Source: Desulfatitalea alkaliphila (GTDB taxonomy: Bacteria; Desulfobacterota; Desulfobacteria; Desulfobacterales; Desulfosarcinaceae). From it: a stretch of 64,000 bases of DNA. Where the stretch lies: the NCBI RefSeq assembly GCF_022968795.1, contig NZ_JALJRB010000019.1, forward strand, positions 1-64,000, written 5' to 3'. Each line of letters opens with the position of its first letter. Position 1 is the stretch's first letter. Shown here piece after piece: positions 46,511-54,493 of this stretch. The notes under the pieces were generated by a model. The model did not search any database and was not told the origin of the DNA. It was given only the letters and a program-made list of their open reading frames with translations. The translations under genes and the position numbers were made by a program.

Positions 46511-48115
46511 ATGGCACAACATCATCTGGACGGCCTCCGTGCCGCCTTGCAACAACCCGCTTTCTATTCCCATGCGGTGGATTCGGTGGAGATCCGGGAG
46601 ACCCACATCTCCATCGTGGCCATGGCCGGAGCGTTTGTTTATAAAATCAAAAAACCGTTGGATTTGGGGTTTCTCGACTTCACGACCCTGGAAAAGCGGC
46701 GCTACTATTGCGAACAGGAGGTGGCGCTCAACCGTCGCCTGAGCCGGGATGTCTACCTGAATGTCTGCGGCATTTCCAATGACGACGGCTATCGATTGGA
46801 AGGCGACGGACCCGCGGTGGAGTACGCGGTGAAAATGCGCCGGCTGCCGGACGCGGCGGCCATGGATCGCCTGCTGGCGGCGGGCCGGGTCACGCCGGGA
46901 CAGGTGATCGCCTTGGCCCGGCAACTGGCGCGATTCTACGATCAGGCATACCAGGATGAAGCGGTCGCCGCCGTCGGGGCCCGGGAGACGGTGCGCACCA
47001 ACTGTGAGGAGAACTTCACCCAGATCGAACCCCACGCCGGCGCGCTGGTTGATCGCAGAACCTTGGATATTGTGCGGACGGCCACCCGCGCTTTTCTGCA
47101 CCGCCGCCGATCCCTGTTCGACCGGCGCATGGAAGCGGGGTTCATCCGGGACGGCCATGGCGATCTACGCTGCGACCATGTCTATTTCGACCGGGATGCC
47201 ATCCAGATCATCGACTGCATCGAATTCAACGACCGATTTCGTTACGGCGATGTGGCCAACGACCTGGCCTTCCTGGCCATGGATCTCGACGCCCGCGGCT
47301 TTTGTCCCATGGCGGACGCTTTCCTGGCGAGCTATGCGGCCGCCACCGAGGACAGCGACATCTACACCTTGATCGATTTTTATAAATGCTACCGCGCCAT
47401 GGTGCGGTTGAAAGTCAACTGCCTCCGTTGGGACCAGGTTACGGCCGACCAGCGGCCCGCCCTGGAGCGGCAGATCCAGTGCTACCAGCGGTTGGCCTAC
47501 AGCTACGCGCTGCGCTTCACGCGCCCTGTGCTGTGGGTGGTGTGCGGCATGCCGGCCACCGGCAAGAGCACCATCGCCACCGCCCTGGGGCGGCGCCTGG
47601 ATGCGCCGGTGATCCGGACCGACGCGGTGCGCAAGGAGTTGTTTCGATCCAAGGCGCTGGCGTCCGACGGCGCATCCTTCGAAGCGGGGATTTACAGCGC
47701 CCATGCGACCCGCCTGACCTACGGACAAATGCTGCTGCAGGCCCAAGGCTATCTGGAAAGGAGACGCTCGGTTATACTGGATGCCACTTTCGATCAACGG
47801 GACCGGCGGGCGGAGGCAGTGCGGCTGGCCAGGGACACGGATGCCGGATGGATCTTTGTCGAATGTGTCTGCGCCGAGGCCACGGTCCAGGCGCGGCTGG
47901 CGGCGCGGGAGAAGAAACCCGGGATTTCCGACGCACGACTGCACCATTTCGAGCAGTTTAAAGCACGGTTCGAAGCCTTGGACGAGATGCCGCCCGCCCG
48001 CCGCCTGCGCGTCGATACGGAGCAGCCCATTGCAAACAACCTGCGGGACATCCTGGCGGCGGCCGAGCACAACGGTCATATTTGTGCTTGCCGGGATGAT
48101 GAACAGCAGTGTTGA
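46511..48115 (+). CDS. Bifunctional APH-like kinase / P-loop ATP-binding protein
   Basis: A 534-residue two-domain protein. The N-terminal half resembles aminoglycoside phosphotransferase-type kinases, with 'D-G-H-G-D-L-R-C-D-H-V-Y-F' (catalytic loop) and 'I-I-D-C-I-E-F-N' (metal site). The C-terminal third begins 'V-V-C-G-M-P-A-T-G-K-S-T-I-A', a Walker A loop as in zeta-toxin-like small-molecule kinases. The substrate is unknown, and an antibiotic-resistance role is not implied. Place inside the glycogen operon, 9 bp after glgM, suggests a sugar-linked function; this is inference. Confidence 0.8.
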   Translation: MAQHHLDGLRAALQQPAFYSHAVDSVEIRETHISIVAMAGAFVYKIKKPLDLGFLDFTTLEKRRYYCEQEVALNRRLSRDVYLNVCGISNDDGYRLEGDGPAVEYAVKMRRLPDAAAMDRLLAAGRVTPGQVIALARQLARFYDQAYQDEAVAAVGARETVRTNCEENFTQIEPHAGALVDRRTLDIVRTATRAFLHRRRSLFDRRMEAGFIRDGHGDLRCDHVYFDRDAIQIIDCIEFNDRFRYGDVANDLAFLAMDLDARGFCPMADAFLASYAAATEDSDIYTLIDFYKCYRAMVRLKVNCLRWDQVTADQRPALERQIQCYQRLAYSYALRFTRPVLWVVCGMPATGKSTIATALGRRLDAPVIRTDAVRKELFRSKALASDGASFEAGIYSAHATRLTYGQMLLQAQGYLERRRSVILDATFDQRDRRAEAVRLARDTDAGWIFVECVCAEATVQARLAAREKKPGISDARLHHFEQFKARFEALDEMPPARRLRVDTEQPIANNLRDILAAAEHNGHICACRDDEQQC

Positions 48116-48241
48116 GCAATCGCCCAGAGGTGGAAAACGCCCGTATGCGATGAGGACCGTTGCGCCCCATTGTTGCTTTTCGGGAGTGATCTGCTTTTTT
48201 TTCAACTGCCACATTTCACCTATGTCAAGGAGATCGGCCAT

Positions 48242-49891
48242 ATGACGTCCTTTCGCTTGGACCAAACAACCGTCCATCAACCGCTGCTGCAGGAAGCCCA
48301 ACGCATGCAACGGCCGGAAAACCATCTGCGCCGGCTGATCGAGACCCCTGACCGCTTGAAGCGCTATTCGATCGAGGGGTGTGGTATGTTGCTGGACTAT
48401 TCGCGCCAGCGGTTGGATGACGCGGCGCGCCGATTGCTCTTCACCCTGGAAGACGCACTGCGACTGCGGCAACGGTTCGGCGCCATGTGTGCCGGGGAGA
48501 AGATCAACGTCACCGAGAATCGGGCCGTGCTGCACACGGCCGCCCGAGCCTTCGGCGACGACCCCATCCGGGTGGATGGCCGGGACGTGATGCCGGAAAT
48601 CCGCCGCGTGCGCGATCAGATGAAACAGTTCAGCGAACAGGTGCGCAGCGGCGCCATCACCGGCAGCACCGGCAAACCGTTTCGCCACGTGGTGGTGATC
48701 GGCATCGGCGGCTCCTATCTGGGCACTGAGTTCGTCTCCACCGCCCTGGCCGCCCTGAGCGACCGTCGACTAACGCTGCACTACCTCGCCAACGTGGACA
48801 TCCACAACTTCGGCGCCGTGGCCGCGGCCATCGACCCGGAAACCACCCTCTGGGTGGTGATTTCCAAAAGCTACACCACGGCCGAAACCTCGGCCAACAC
48901 CCACCAGGCGGAACAGTTCATGCGGGACAAGGGCCTCGATCCGGCCCGCCACACGGTGACCGTCACCAGCAAGGGCAGCCCCGGCGACGATCCCGCCCGA
49001 CCGGTGCTGCAGACCTTTCACATGTTCGATTTCATCGGCGGGCGCTACAGCGTCACCTCGGCCGTGGGCGGCGTGCCGCTGAGCCTGCTGCTGGGCTACG
49101 ACCGCTTCGAGGCCTTCCTGCTAGGGGCCGCGGAGATGGACCGCCACGCCCTGGAAGCGCCGGTGGCGAAGAACTTACCGCTGATTGCCGCCTTGATCTC
49201 CATCTGGAACACCTCATTGCTGGGGTATGGTCAGCAGGCCATCATCCCCTATGCTTCGCCCCTGGCCAAACTGGCGCCCCATGTGCAACAACTCAACATG
49301 GAAAGCAACGGCAAGGCGGCGGACATCCAGGGTGACTCCCTGGAACCGCCGGCGGGGGTGGTGATCTTCGGCGAGCCGGGCACCAACGCCCAGCACTCCT
49401 TCTTCCAACTCGCCCACCAGGGGCACCCCTTCCCGATCGAATTCATCGGCGTGCGCACACCCCAATACACCCAGTACACCGCCCGTTCCAAGGGAGTGAC
49501 CAACCATCAGGAACTGTGGGCCAACCTGGTGGCCCAGGCCAACGCCCTGGCCGCCGGGCGGCCCAGCGAGGACCGGACGCGCCATTTCGAGGGCAACCGG
49601 CCATCCAGCACCCTGGTGCTGGAAGATTTGCAACCAATCAACGTGGGCCGCCTGCTCAGCTTCTACGAAGCGCGCACGGTCTATGAAGGATTTATCTGGG
49701 GCATCAACTCCTTCGACCAGTTCGGCGTGGAGTTGGGCAAGGTGTTGGCCGATGATTTGCGCATGCGCATCGCCCGTCGGAATTCCGAACCGGATTACGA
49801 TTTCGGAGATATGGATGATATCGGTCGGGGGTATTTGAGGTTGTTGTTTGGGGAGAGTTTTAGGGGGAGAGTTTTAAGTGTTAAGTTTTAA
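48242..49891 (+). CDS. pgi: Glucose-6-phosphate isomerase
   Basis: A 549-residue isomerase linking glucose-6-P and fructose-6-P. 'V-V-V-I-G-I-G-G-S-Y-L-G-T-E' and 'V-I-S-K-S-Y-T-T-A-E-T' form the phosphate-binding SIS region, 'V-G-G-R-Y-S-V-T-S-A-V-G' matches the PGI 'G-G-R-x-S' signature, and 'I-N-S-F-D-Q-F-G-V-E-L-G-K' is the C-terminal signature. Start chosen at ATG 48242 behind AAGGAGAT. The last codons and the TAA lie inside a heptad repeat (49868-49922), so the C-terminus has been rewritten by the element. Confidence 0.95.
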   Translation: MTSFRLDQTTVHQPLLQEAQRMQRPENHLRRLIETPDRLKRYSIEGCGMLLDYSRQRLDDAARRLLFTLEDALRLRQRFGAMCAGEKINVTENRAVLHTAARAFGDDPIRVDGRDVMPEIRRVRDQMKQFSEQVRSGAITGSTGKPFRHVVVIGIGGSYLGTEFVSTALAALSDRRLTLHYLANVDIHNFGAVAAAIDPETTLWVVISKSYTTAETSANTHQAEQFMRDKGLDPARHTVTVTSKGSPGDDPARPVLQTFHMFDFIGGRYSVTSAVGGVPLSLLLGYDRFEAFLLGAAEMDRHALEAPVAKNLPLIAALISIWNTSLLGYGQQAIIPYASPLAKLAPHVQQLNMESNGKAADIQGDSLEPPAGVVIFGEPGTNAQHSFFQLAHQGHPFPIEFIGVRTPQYTQYTARSKGVTNHQELWANLVAQANALAAGRPSEDRTRHFEGNRPSSTLVLEDLQPINVGRLLSFYEARTVYEGFIWGINSFDQFGVELGKVLADDLRMRIARRNSEPDYDFGDMDDIGRGYLRLLFGESFRGRVLSVKF

Positions 49892-50356
49892 GTTTTAAGT
49901 TAAGGTATTCTATCTATTATATATTTTGGGGTTGGGAGTGATGGCCTGGGGGTGAGAACTTTTGAGTCATAAGAGTTGAACATTGGTTTTTCCAAATCGA
50001 GATCGGGATCTAAAATATGGAGTGACGCCGCCATCTGCTAATTAGGCTGCAATTGAATAGGATGCGCTGACGAAGGAAGCGCATCGTTTGAATTTGAAGG
50101 ACAAAACACATTTCCTTACGGGGATATCGATTTTTCGACCCTCCGGAAGGCAAATGTTGGGTTTTGATGCACTTCCTACGTCAGCACATCCCATGATCCT
50201 TCAAAGGATTCACGAATCGCAGCGGAATGCCATGGTTTCGATCCCGATAGCGATCCCGATTTCGATTTCGATGAAAGGCATCTTTCAACCCCCACCCCCC
50301 TATAATCGATAGAATTCATTAACTTAAAACTTAACACTTAAAACTTAAAACTATCT
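49868..50356. repeat. Facing pair of heptad elements with palindromic filling
   Basis: A plus element (49868-49922, starts inside pgi) and an inverted element (50301-50356, ends over the lipoprotein stop) flank about 380 bp. The filling has GATGCGC-type hairpins at 50058-50086 and 50165-50197, and GATCCCGAT/TTTCGATTTCG hexamer runs at about 50237-50270. No gene is supported in this stretch. Confidence 0.8.
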
Positions 50357-51001
50357 TTCCACCAATACCCCAAGGACATCGTCTCTTATCTGAATCATAA
50401 CTTGCGACGCCGCCAAACTCATCGCCCGAGATAGCGCGGCGGGATTGCGTTCCGCCAAGGGGGCTCGGGCGTGGTATGTGCCCTGGTGCAGAACGCGGGC
50501 CACGGGATCGGATTGGTCGGCATCCAGCAGCGTGATATTGACACGGATGGCGGCCTGCGCCGGGGCGGTCGTGCCTTCTTCGAGGAATTCCTCCACCCAT
50601 CCTTTGACCACGTGGGTGGGGGTCATCACGTCGTCAGGGGCGATGACGGCTTGCAGGGCGTTGGCACGCTGCAGGTCTCTGGCCAGTAGATAGGCCAGCA
50701 TGTCACCCGGCGGCGCCACCCAGCGGGAGGAGGCATAGGCATTGCGATGCAGATCCTTGTCGGCGTAAATGATGCGCTGGGTGTCGAAGGGGGGCGCGGC
50801 GGAAAAGCGCTCGATGCGCAGCGCATAGGGCAGGGGGGTGGCCGCTTGGGTGATCGGTGGGGGGTAGTCCAGGGTGTAGTAGTACATCGGGCGCGCCGGG
50901 TCCGAGCGTCCGCCGCAACCGATCAGCAGCAGGGCCGGCAGCGCCATGAGTAGCAGCCGGTAAAAGCGATGGCCCGTCTTGTCGTGTGTCGCACTTGTCA
51001 A
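50351..51001 (-). CDS. ABC-type transport auxiliary lipoprotein (Mla/PqiC-like)
   Basis: A 216-residue lipoprotein. TTG start at 51001 with AGGAGG 8 nt upstream, a signal peptide with lipobox 'L-L-L-I-G|C-G-G', then 'M-Y-Y-Y-T-L-D-Y-P-P-P' and 'Q-R-I-I-Y-A-D-K-D-L-H-R-N-A-Y-A-S-S-R-W', the ABC_trans_aux pattern. These lipoproteins partner MlaFE-type permeases and MCE proteins in moving lipids between the envelope membranes. It is the last gene of the operon. Its TAG stop lies in the AAGATAG edge of a repeat element. Confidence 0.85.
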   Translation of the reverse strand: MTSATHDKTGHRFYRLLLMALPALLLIGCGGRSDPARPMYYYTLDYPPPITQAATPLPYALRIERFSAAPPFDTQRIIYADKDLHRNAYASSRWVAPPGDMLAYLLARDLQRANALQAVIAPDDVMTPTHVVKGWVEEFLEEGTTAPAQAAIRVNITLLDADQSDPVARVLHQGTYHARAPLAERNPAALSRAMSLAASQVMIQIRDDVLGVLVER

Positions 51002-51085
51002 TTTCTCTTCCTCCTCTTCAATGGCCTGTGTTGGCGGCCATTGTCAGGCAAGGCATGGCGGGCCTATCGCCCGCGATTGCATCCA

Positions 51086-52096
51086 TCAGGGGGCCGCCGG
51101 CTTTTCCACCTGCGGAGTGCTGAACAGCAGTTGCGAGGGGTCGCCGGAGAGGCGGTCCAGAAAGCGGTTCAGGTTGTCGCCGGCGCGGTCGATGCGGTAC
51201 AGGGTCTGGATGGCCTGTCGCCGGACCATGTCCACGCTCTGATCGGTGGTCTCCATCACTGCGGCCAGGTGCTCCATGGCCCTTTTGACTTCTGCGGCCG
51301 ATGCCCTCAGGTCGGCCGTGACTTCCTGTACATCGGGGCCGCTGCTATCCAGAATGTGTTCCAGGCGGTTCACCGCGCTTCGGATATCGTCGATGCCGCT
51401 GTCCGCGTTGACCGCCATCCGGCTCAAATTGTCGGAGGTCTGCTGGAAGGAGCGGACCAGGCGCTCGATCTTTTCGGGTTGCACAAGGCGCTGGAGATTG
51501 TGGACGGTTTGTTGTATTTCGGCAAGCAGCGCGTCCAGGCGAAGCGATTCCATGGCATGGTTGACCTTGCGAATCGCCAACACCAGTTCGTCGGAGATGG
51601 CTTGGGTGTCCAGGGCGCGCAGGGTGTCGAACACGTCGTCGATGCCTTGGAAGAACTTGGTGATGTCCGACGGCCGGGTGGCAATCACCGGGTAGGGAGG
51701 GGTTACGCCATCGGGTGGGTAGGTCAGCTGATCCCCATCGGTGCGGCGGTCCAGCTCGATGAACATCAATCCGGTGATACCCACCGATTTGAGCTGACCG
51801 ACAATATCGTGCAGGACTTCTTCAAGATCGACATCCGCCTCGATCAGGATCATCACTTCTATCAGGTTGCCGTCCGCACCGATGTCGATGCTGTGGACCC
51901 GGCCGACATTGACGCCACGGTATTTGACCGCTGAATCCCGGTCCAGACCTTGCACCGATTCATCGAAATAAGCGAGGCAAAGCTGACCCTTTTTCAGGTA
52001 GTTGGACATGCCCAGCCACACCACGCCGACAATCACGATGGTTATGCCGACGATCATGAAAAGCCCGACGCTGAATTTGGTTTTTAAGGTTGCCAT
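51086..52096 (-). CDS. MlaD/MCE-family substrate-binding protein
   Basis: A 336-residue protein with one N-terminal membrane helix ('F-M-I-V-G-I-T-I-V-I-V-G-V-V-W-L-G-M'). The MCE domain (about 40-125) holds 'F-D-E-S-V-Q-G-L-D-R-D-S-A-V-K-Y-R-G-V-N-V-G-R-V'. A long, mostly helical coiled-coil-prone tail (about 165-320) follows, as in single-MCE proteins that form periplasmic hexamer rings with a needle. Its start overlaps the ATPase gene by 13 bp; I chose ATG 52096 since the longer frame upstream is not MCE-like. Confidence 0.9.
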   Translation of the reverse strand: MATLKTKFSVGLFMIVGITIVIVGVVWLGMSNYLKKGQLCLAYFDESVQGLDRDSAVKYRGVNVGRVHSIDIGADGNLIEVMILIEADVDLEEVLHDIVGQLKSVGITGLMFIELDRRTDGDQLTYPPDGVTPPYPVIATRPSDITKFFQGIDDVFDTLRALDTQAISDELVLAIRKVNHAMESLRLDALLAEIQQTVHNLQRLVQPEKIERLVRSFQQTSDNLSRMAVNADSGIDDIRSAVNRLEHILDSSGPDVQEVTADLRASAAEVKRAMEHLAAVMETTDQSVDMVRRQAIQTLYRIDRAGDNLNRFLDRLSGDPSQLLFSTPQVEKPAAP

Positions 52097-52869
52097 GTGC
52101 TCCGCTTGGATAGGTTGGCTTGACGGTTGAAGAATTGGCGTACCACCGCATTGGGGCTGCTGCGGCGCAACTCTTTCGGGTCGCCCTGGGCGATGATCCC
52201 CTTGGCCGATTTGTCGAGCATCACCACCCGGTGGGCCACCTCGTAGATGATGTCGAGGGAGTGGGTGATGATGATCATGGTGGTGCGGAACTGGTGGTTG
52301 ATGCGCATGATCAACGCTTCGATTTCCGCCGAAATCACCGGGTCGAGGCCGGCGGTGGGTTCGTCCAGGAAAAGAATTTCGGGATTCAACGCCAAGGACC
52401 TTGCCAGAGCCGCCCGCTTGATCATGCCGCCGCTCAATTCCGACGGCAAATGGTGCTCGTATCCGCCCAGATCGACGCTGCACAGTTTCATTCGCACCAG
52501 GGTGCCGACGGCGTCCGGCGGCAGGTCGGTGAAGGCCCGCAAGGGCAGGGCCACATTCTCGGCGATGGTCATCGAGCTGAACAGAGCGCCGCCCTGAAAC
52601 AAGATGCCGATTTTGCGCAGTGCTCTGGCAAAGCTCTTTTCATCGCCGTTGGTGATGTCGATGCCGTCGATGGTTATGTGCCCGCCGTAGGGTCGGCTTA
52701 GTCCCACCATGTGTTTTAGCAGCGTTGTTTTGCCGCAGCCGCTGCCGCCGATGACGGCCAGGATTTCGCCGGCCCGTACATCGATGTTCACATCCTTGAG
52801 GATGGTCGTTTCGCCGTAGCGCGCCTCCAGATCGCGGACTTCGATGATGGTTCGGTCGTTGTTTTCCAT
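52084..52869 (-). CDS. MlaF-like ABC transporter ATPase
   Basis: A 261-residue ATPase: Walker A 'G-G-S-G-C-G-K-T-T', Q-loop 'L-F-Q-G-G-A-L-F-S-S-M-T-I-A-E-N-V', signature 'L-P-S-E-L-S-G-G-M-I-K-R-A', Walker B 'I-L-F-L-D-E-P-T-A-G-L-D-P' and the H-loop 'I-I-I-T-H-S'. The Q-loop context (F-Q-x-G-A-L-F) and the G-M-x-K-R-x-A signature are typical of MlaF. It sits between the MlaE-like permease and the MCE protein. Confidence 0.93.
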   Translation of the reverse strand: MENNDRTIIEVRDLEARYGETTILKDVNIDVRAGEILAVIGGSGCGKTTLLKHMVGLSRPYGGHITIDGIDITNGDEKSFARALRKIGILFQGGALFSSMTIAENVALPLRAFTDLPPDAVGTLVRMKLCSVDLGGYEHHLPSELSGGMIKRAALARSLALNPEILFLDEPTAGLDPVISAEIEALIMRINHQFRTTMIIITHSLDIIYEVAHRVVMLDKSAKGIIAQGDPKELRRSSPNAVVRQFFNRQANLSKRSTWQP

Positions 52870-52872
52870 CGT

Positions 52873-53994
52873 TTACCAGTAGCTGCGGATGACGGCGAAT
52901 ATGGAATCGAACAAAATGATCAGGAAAATACCGCTGACGACGGCCGATGTGGCCGCGTTGCCCACCTCGGAGGAACCGCCACGGACCTGAAAGCCCCGCA
53001 GGCAGCCGACCCAGGCGATCAGGGCGGCGAATACAACGCTTTTCATCAACCCCCACATCAATTCGAACAAGGTCAGGGCCTTGAGAGTCTGGTCGATGTA
53101 TGTGGCCACGGTGAGGTTCATCATGCTGACGCTGATCACCATGCCGCCGGCGATGGCGAAAATGTCGGAAAAGAGGGTCAGTAAGGGAACCATGATCATG
53201 GCGGCCAGAATGCGGGGAACGGCCAAAAACAGGGTGGGGGAGAAGCCCATGGTGAACAGGGCGTCGATTTCGTCCGAGATGCGCATGGTGCCGATCTCGG
53301 CGGCGAAGGCCGAACCGGAACGGCCCGCCACCACGATGGCCGTCATGATGGGGCCCAGTTCGGAGACCATGGCCAGAGCTACCAGCCGGGCCACGAAGAT
53401 GCTGGCGCCGAACTGCTCCAACTGCATGCTGGAGACGAAGGCCATGATCAAACCGAGCAAGAAACTGATCATGGCCACGATGGGCAGGGCGTCCACCCCC
53501 ACCTTCTGCATCAGCACGATGGTGTCGCCCACCCGCAGGTCGCGGGGATGGCGAATGACGTGCAACATTGCCAATATGACCGAACCTAAAAAAGAAATTA
53601 CGAAATTCAAGCTATTGTAGAATTGAATGGTAGCCGCCCCCAACCGCACGACGGTATTGTCGCGGTGCGCATGAGGTAGGGGGGAGCACATGTCCGGATC
53701 GTCGAAGCTGGTGCGGGCCAGGATTTCAGCCACTTTTGGCGGTGGTTGGACCAAGCGGAAGGGCACTTCTTGCTTATTGAGGTGATCCCGCAGTTGGAAC
53801 AGCACCAGTAGGCCGAAATCGTCGAAAAAGGTGACCCGGTTGAGATCGACAGTCACCTGTTTCGGTTCGCGCTGCTTGACTTCACCCTGCAACTGCTTGA
53901 GCAGACGTGCAGCGCCGTGGTGATCGATGCGGCCGATCAACTGGATGGCAACGGTGCCGTTGTCGCCGGTTTTCAGAGCATAGGATTCGGACAT
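52873..53994 (-). CDS. MlaE-like permease with N-terminal STAS domain
   Basis: A 373-residue inner-membrane permease. The first 110 residues form a STAS-like domain ('T-V-D-L-N-R-V-T-F-F-D-D-F-G-L-L'), fused as in many MlaE proteins. The rest is the MlaE/YrbE permease, with 'E-L-G-P-I-M-T-A-I-V-V-A-G-R-S-G-S-A-F-A-A-E-I-G-T-M' as its hallmark. Only 3 bp separate it from the ATPase. In canonical Mla the STAS protein (MlaB) is separate. Confidence 0.92.
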   Translation of the reverse strand: MSESYALKTGDNGTVAIQLIGRIDHHGAARLLKQLQGEVKQREPKQVTVDLNRVTFFDDFGLLVLFQLRDHLNKQEVPFRLVQPPPKVAEILARTSFDDPDMCSPLPHAHRDNTVVRLGAATIQFYNSLNFVISFLGSVILAMLHVIRHPRDLRVGDTIVLMQKVGVDALPIVAMISFLLGLIMAFVSSMQLEQFGASIFVARLVALAMVSELGPIMTAIVVAGRSGSAFAAEIGTMRISDEIDALFTMGFSPTLFLAVPRILAAMIMVPLLTLFSDIFAIAGGMVISVSMMNLTVATYIDQTLKALTLFELMWGLMKSVVFAALIAWVGCLRGFQVRGGSSEVGNAATSAVVSGIFLIILFDSIFAVIRSYW

Positions 53995-54024
53995 CGATGC
54001 CCTTTCGGGATTGTGTCCAAGAAA

Positions 54025-54255
54025 TTACTTGTTGCGGCGACTTTCCAAATCCACCCGAAACGCTTCCATCGGCGAGTGAGAGCGGCAACTGGAAATAGCG
54101 CCGGCCAATCGGGTTTGGATCAGGTCCAGGGTGTCGCATTGCGCCATACAACCCGGGAAATCGAATCGCATGAGGCAATTTCGGCAAGGACTTTTAATGA
54201 GATAGCCGATTTCAAAGTCGAATTGGTGCCGTATAGGGGTCTTACCATGGTTCAT
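54025..54255 (-). CDS. Small cysteine-rich hypothetical protein
   Basis: A 76-residue protein starting at ATG 54255 (a GTG at 54258 is also possible). Four cysteines cluster as 'S-P-C-R-N-C-L-M-R-F-D-F-P-G-C-M-A-Q-C-D-T-L', a CxxC-x8-CxxxC pattern that could bind zinc or an iron-sulfur cluster. A fifth Cys and 'S-P-M-E-A-F' follow. It lies 30 bp upstream of the Mla-like operon on the same strand, so it may be its first gene. I recognise no named family and see no strong ribosome site. Confidence 0.5.
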   Translation of the reverse strand: MNHGKTPIRHQFDFEIGYLIKSPCRNCLMRFDFPGCMAQCDTLDLIQTRLAGAISSCRSHSPMEAFRVDLESRRNK

Positions 54256-54408
54256 CACAAAGAATCGTCCTGCAAGATTTTTGTATTTTCCAAAATTATC
54301 GTCGTTTATCCTTCATACCAGATTCGACCCGGCAACTCAACAATGCCAAGCATCTTTGAACCCCCGGTATCCCCTATAGGTCCTTTGGTGCGACATAATT
54401 TGAATTGA

Positions 54409-54456
54409 ATCGACAGCATTCCTTGCTTTAAACTTTACACTTTAAACTTTAAACTA
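54409..54456. repeat. Heptad element, inverted orientation
   Basis: A degenerate form: AATCGACAGCATTCCTTGC then TTTAAAC heptads. It lies between the divergent small gene and the acyl-CoA synthetase 3' end, 38 bp from that stop. Nothing else is seen in 54259-54493. Confidence 0.7.
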
Positions 54457-54493
54457 AATATTTACGAATACTTAAAAAAAACGTCCCATCCAC

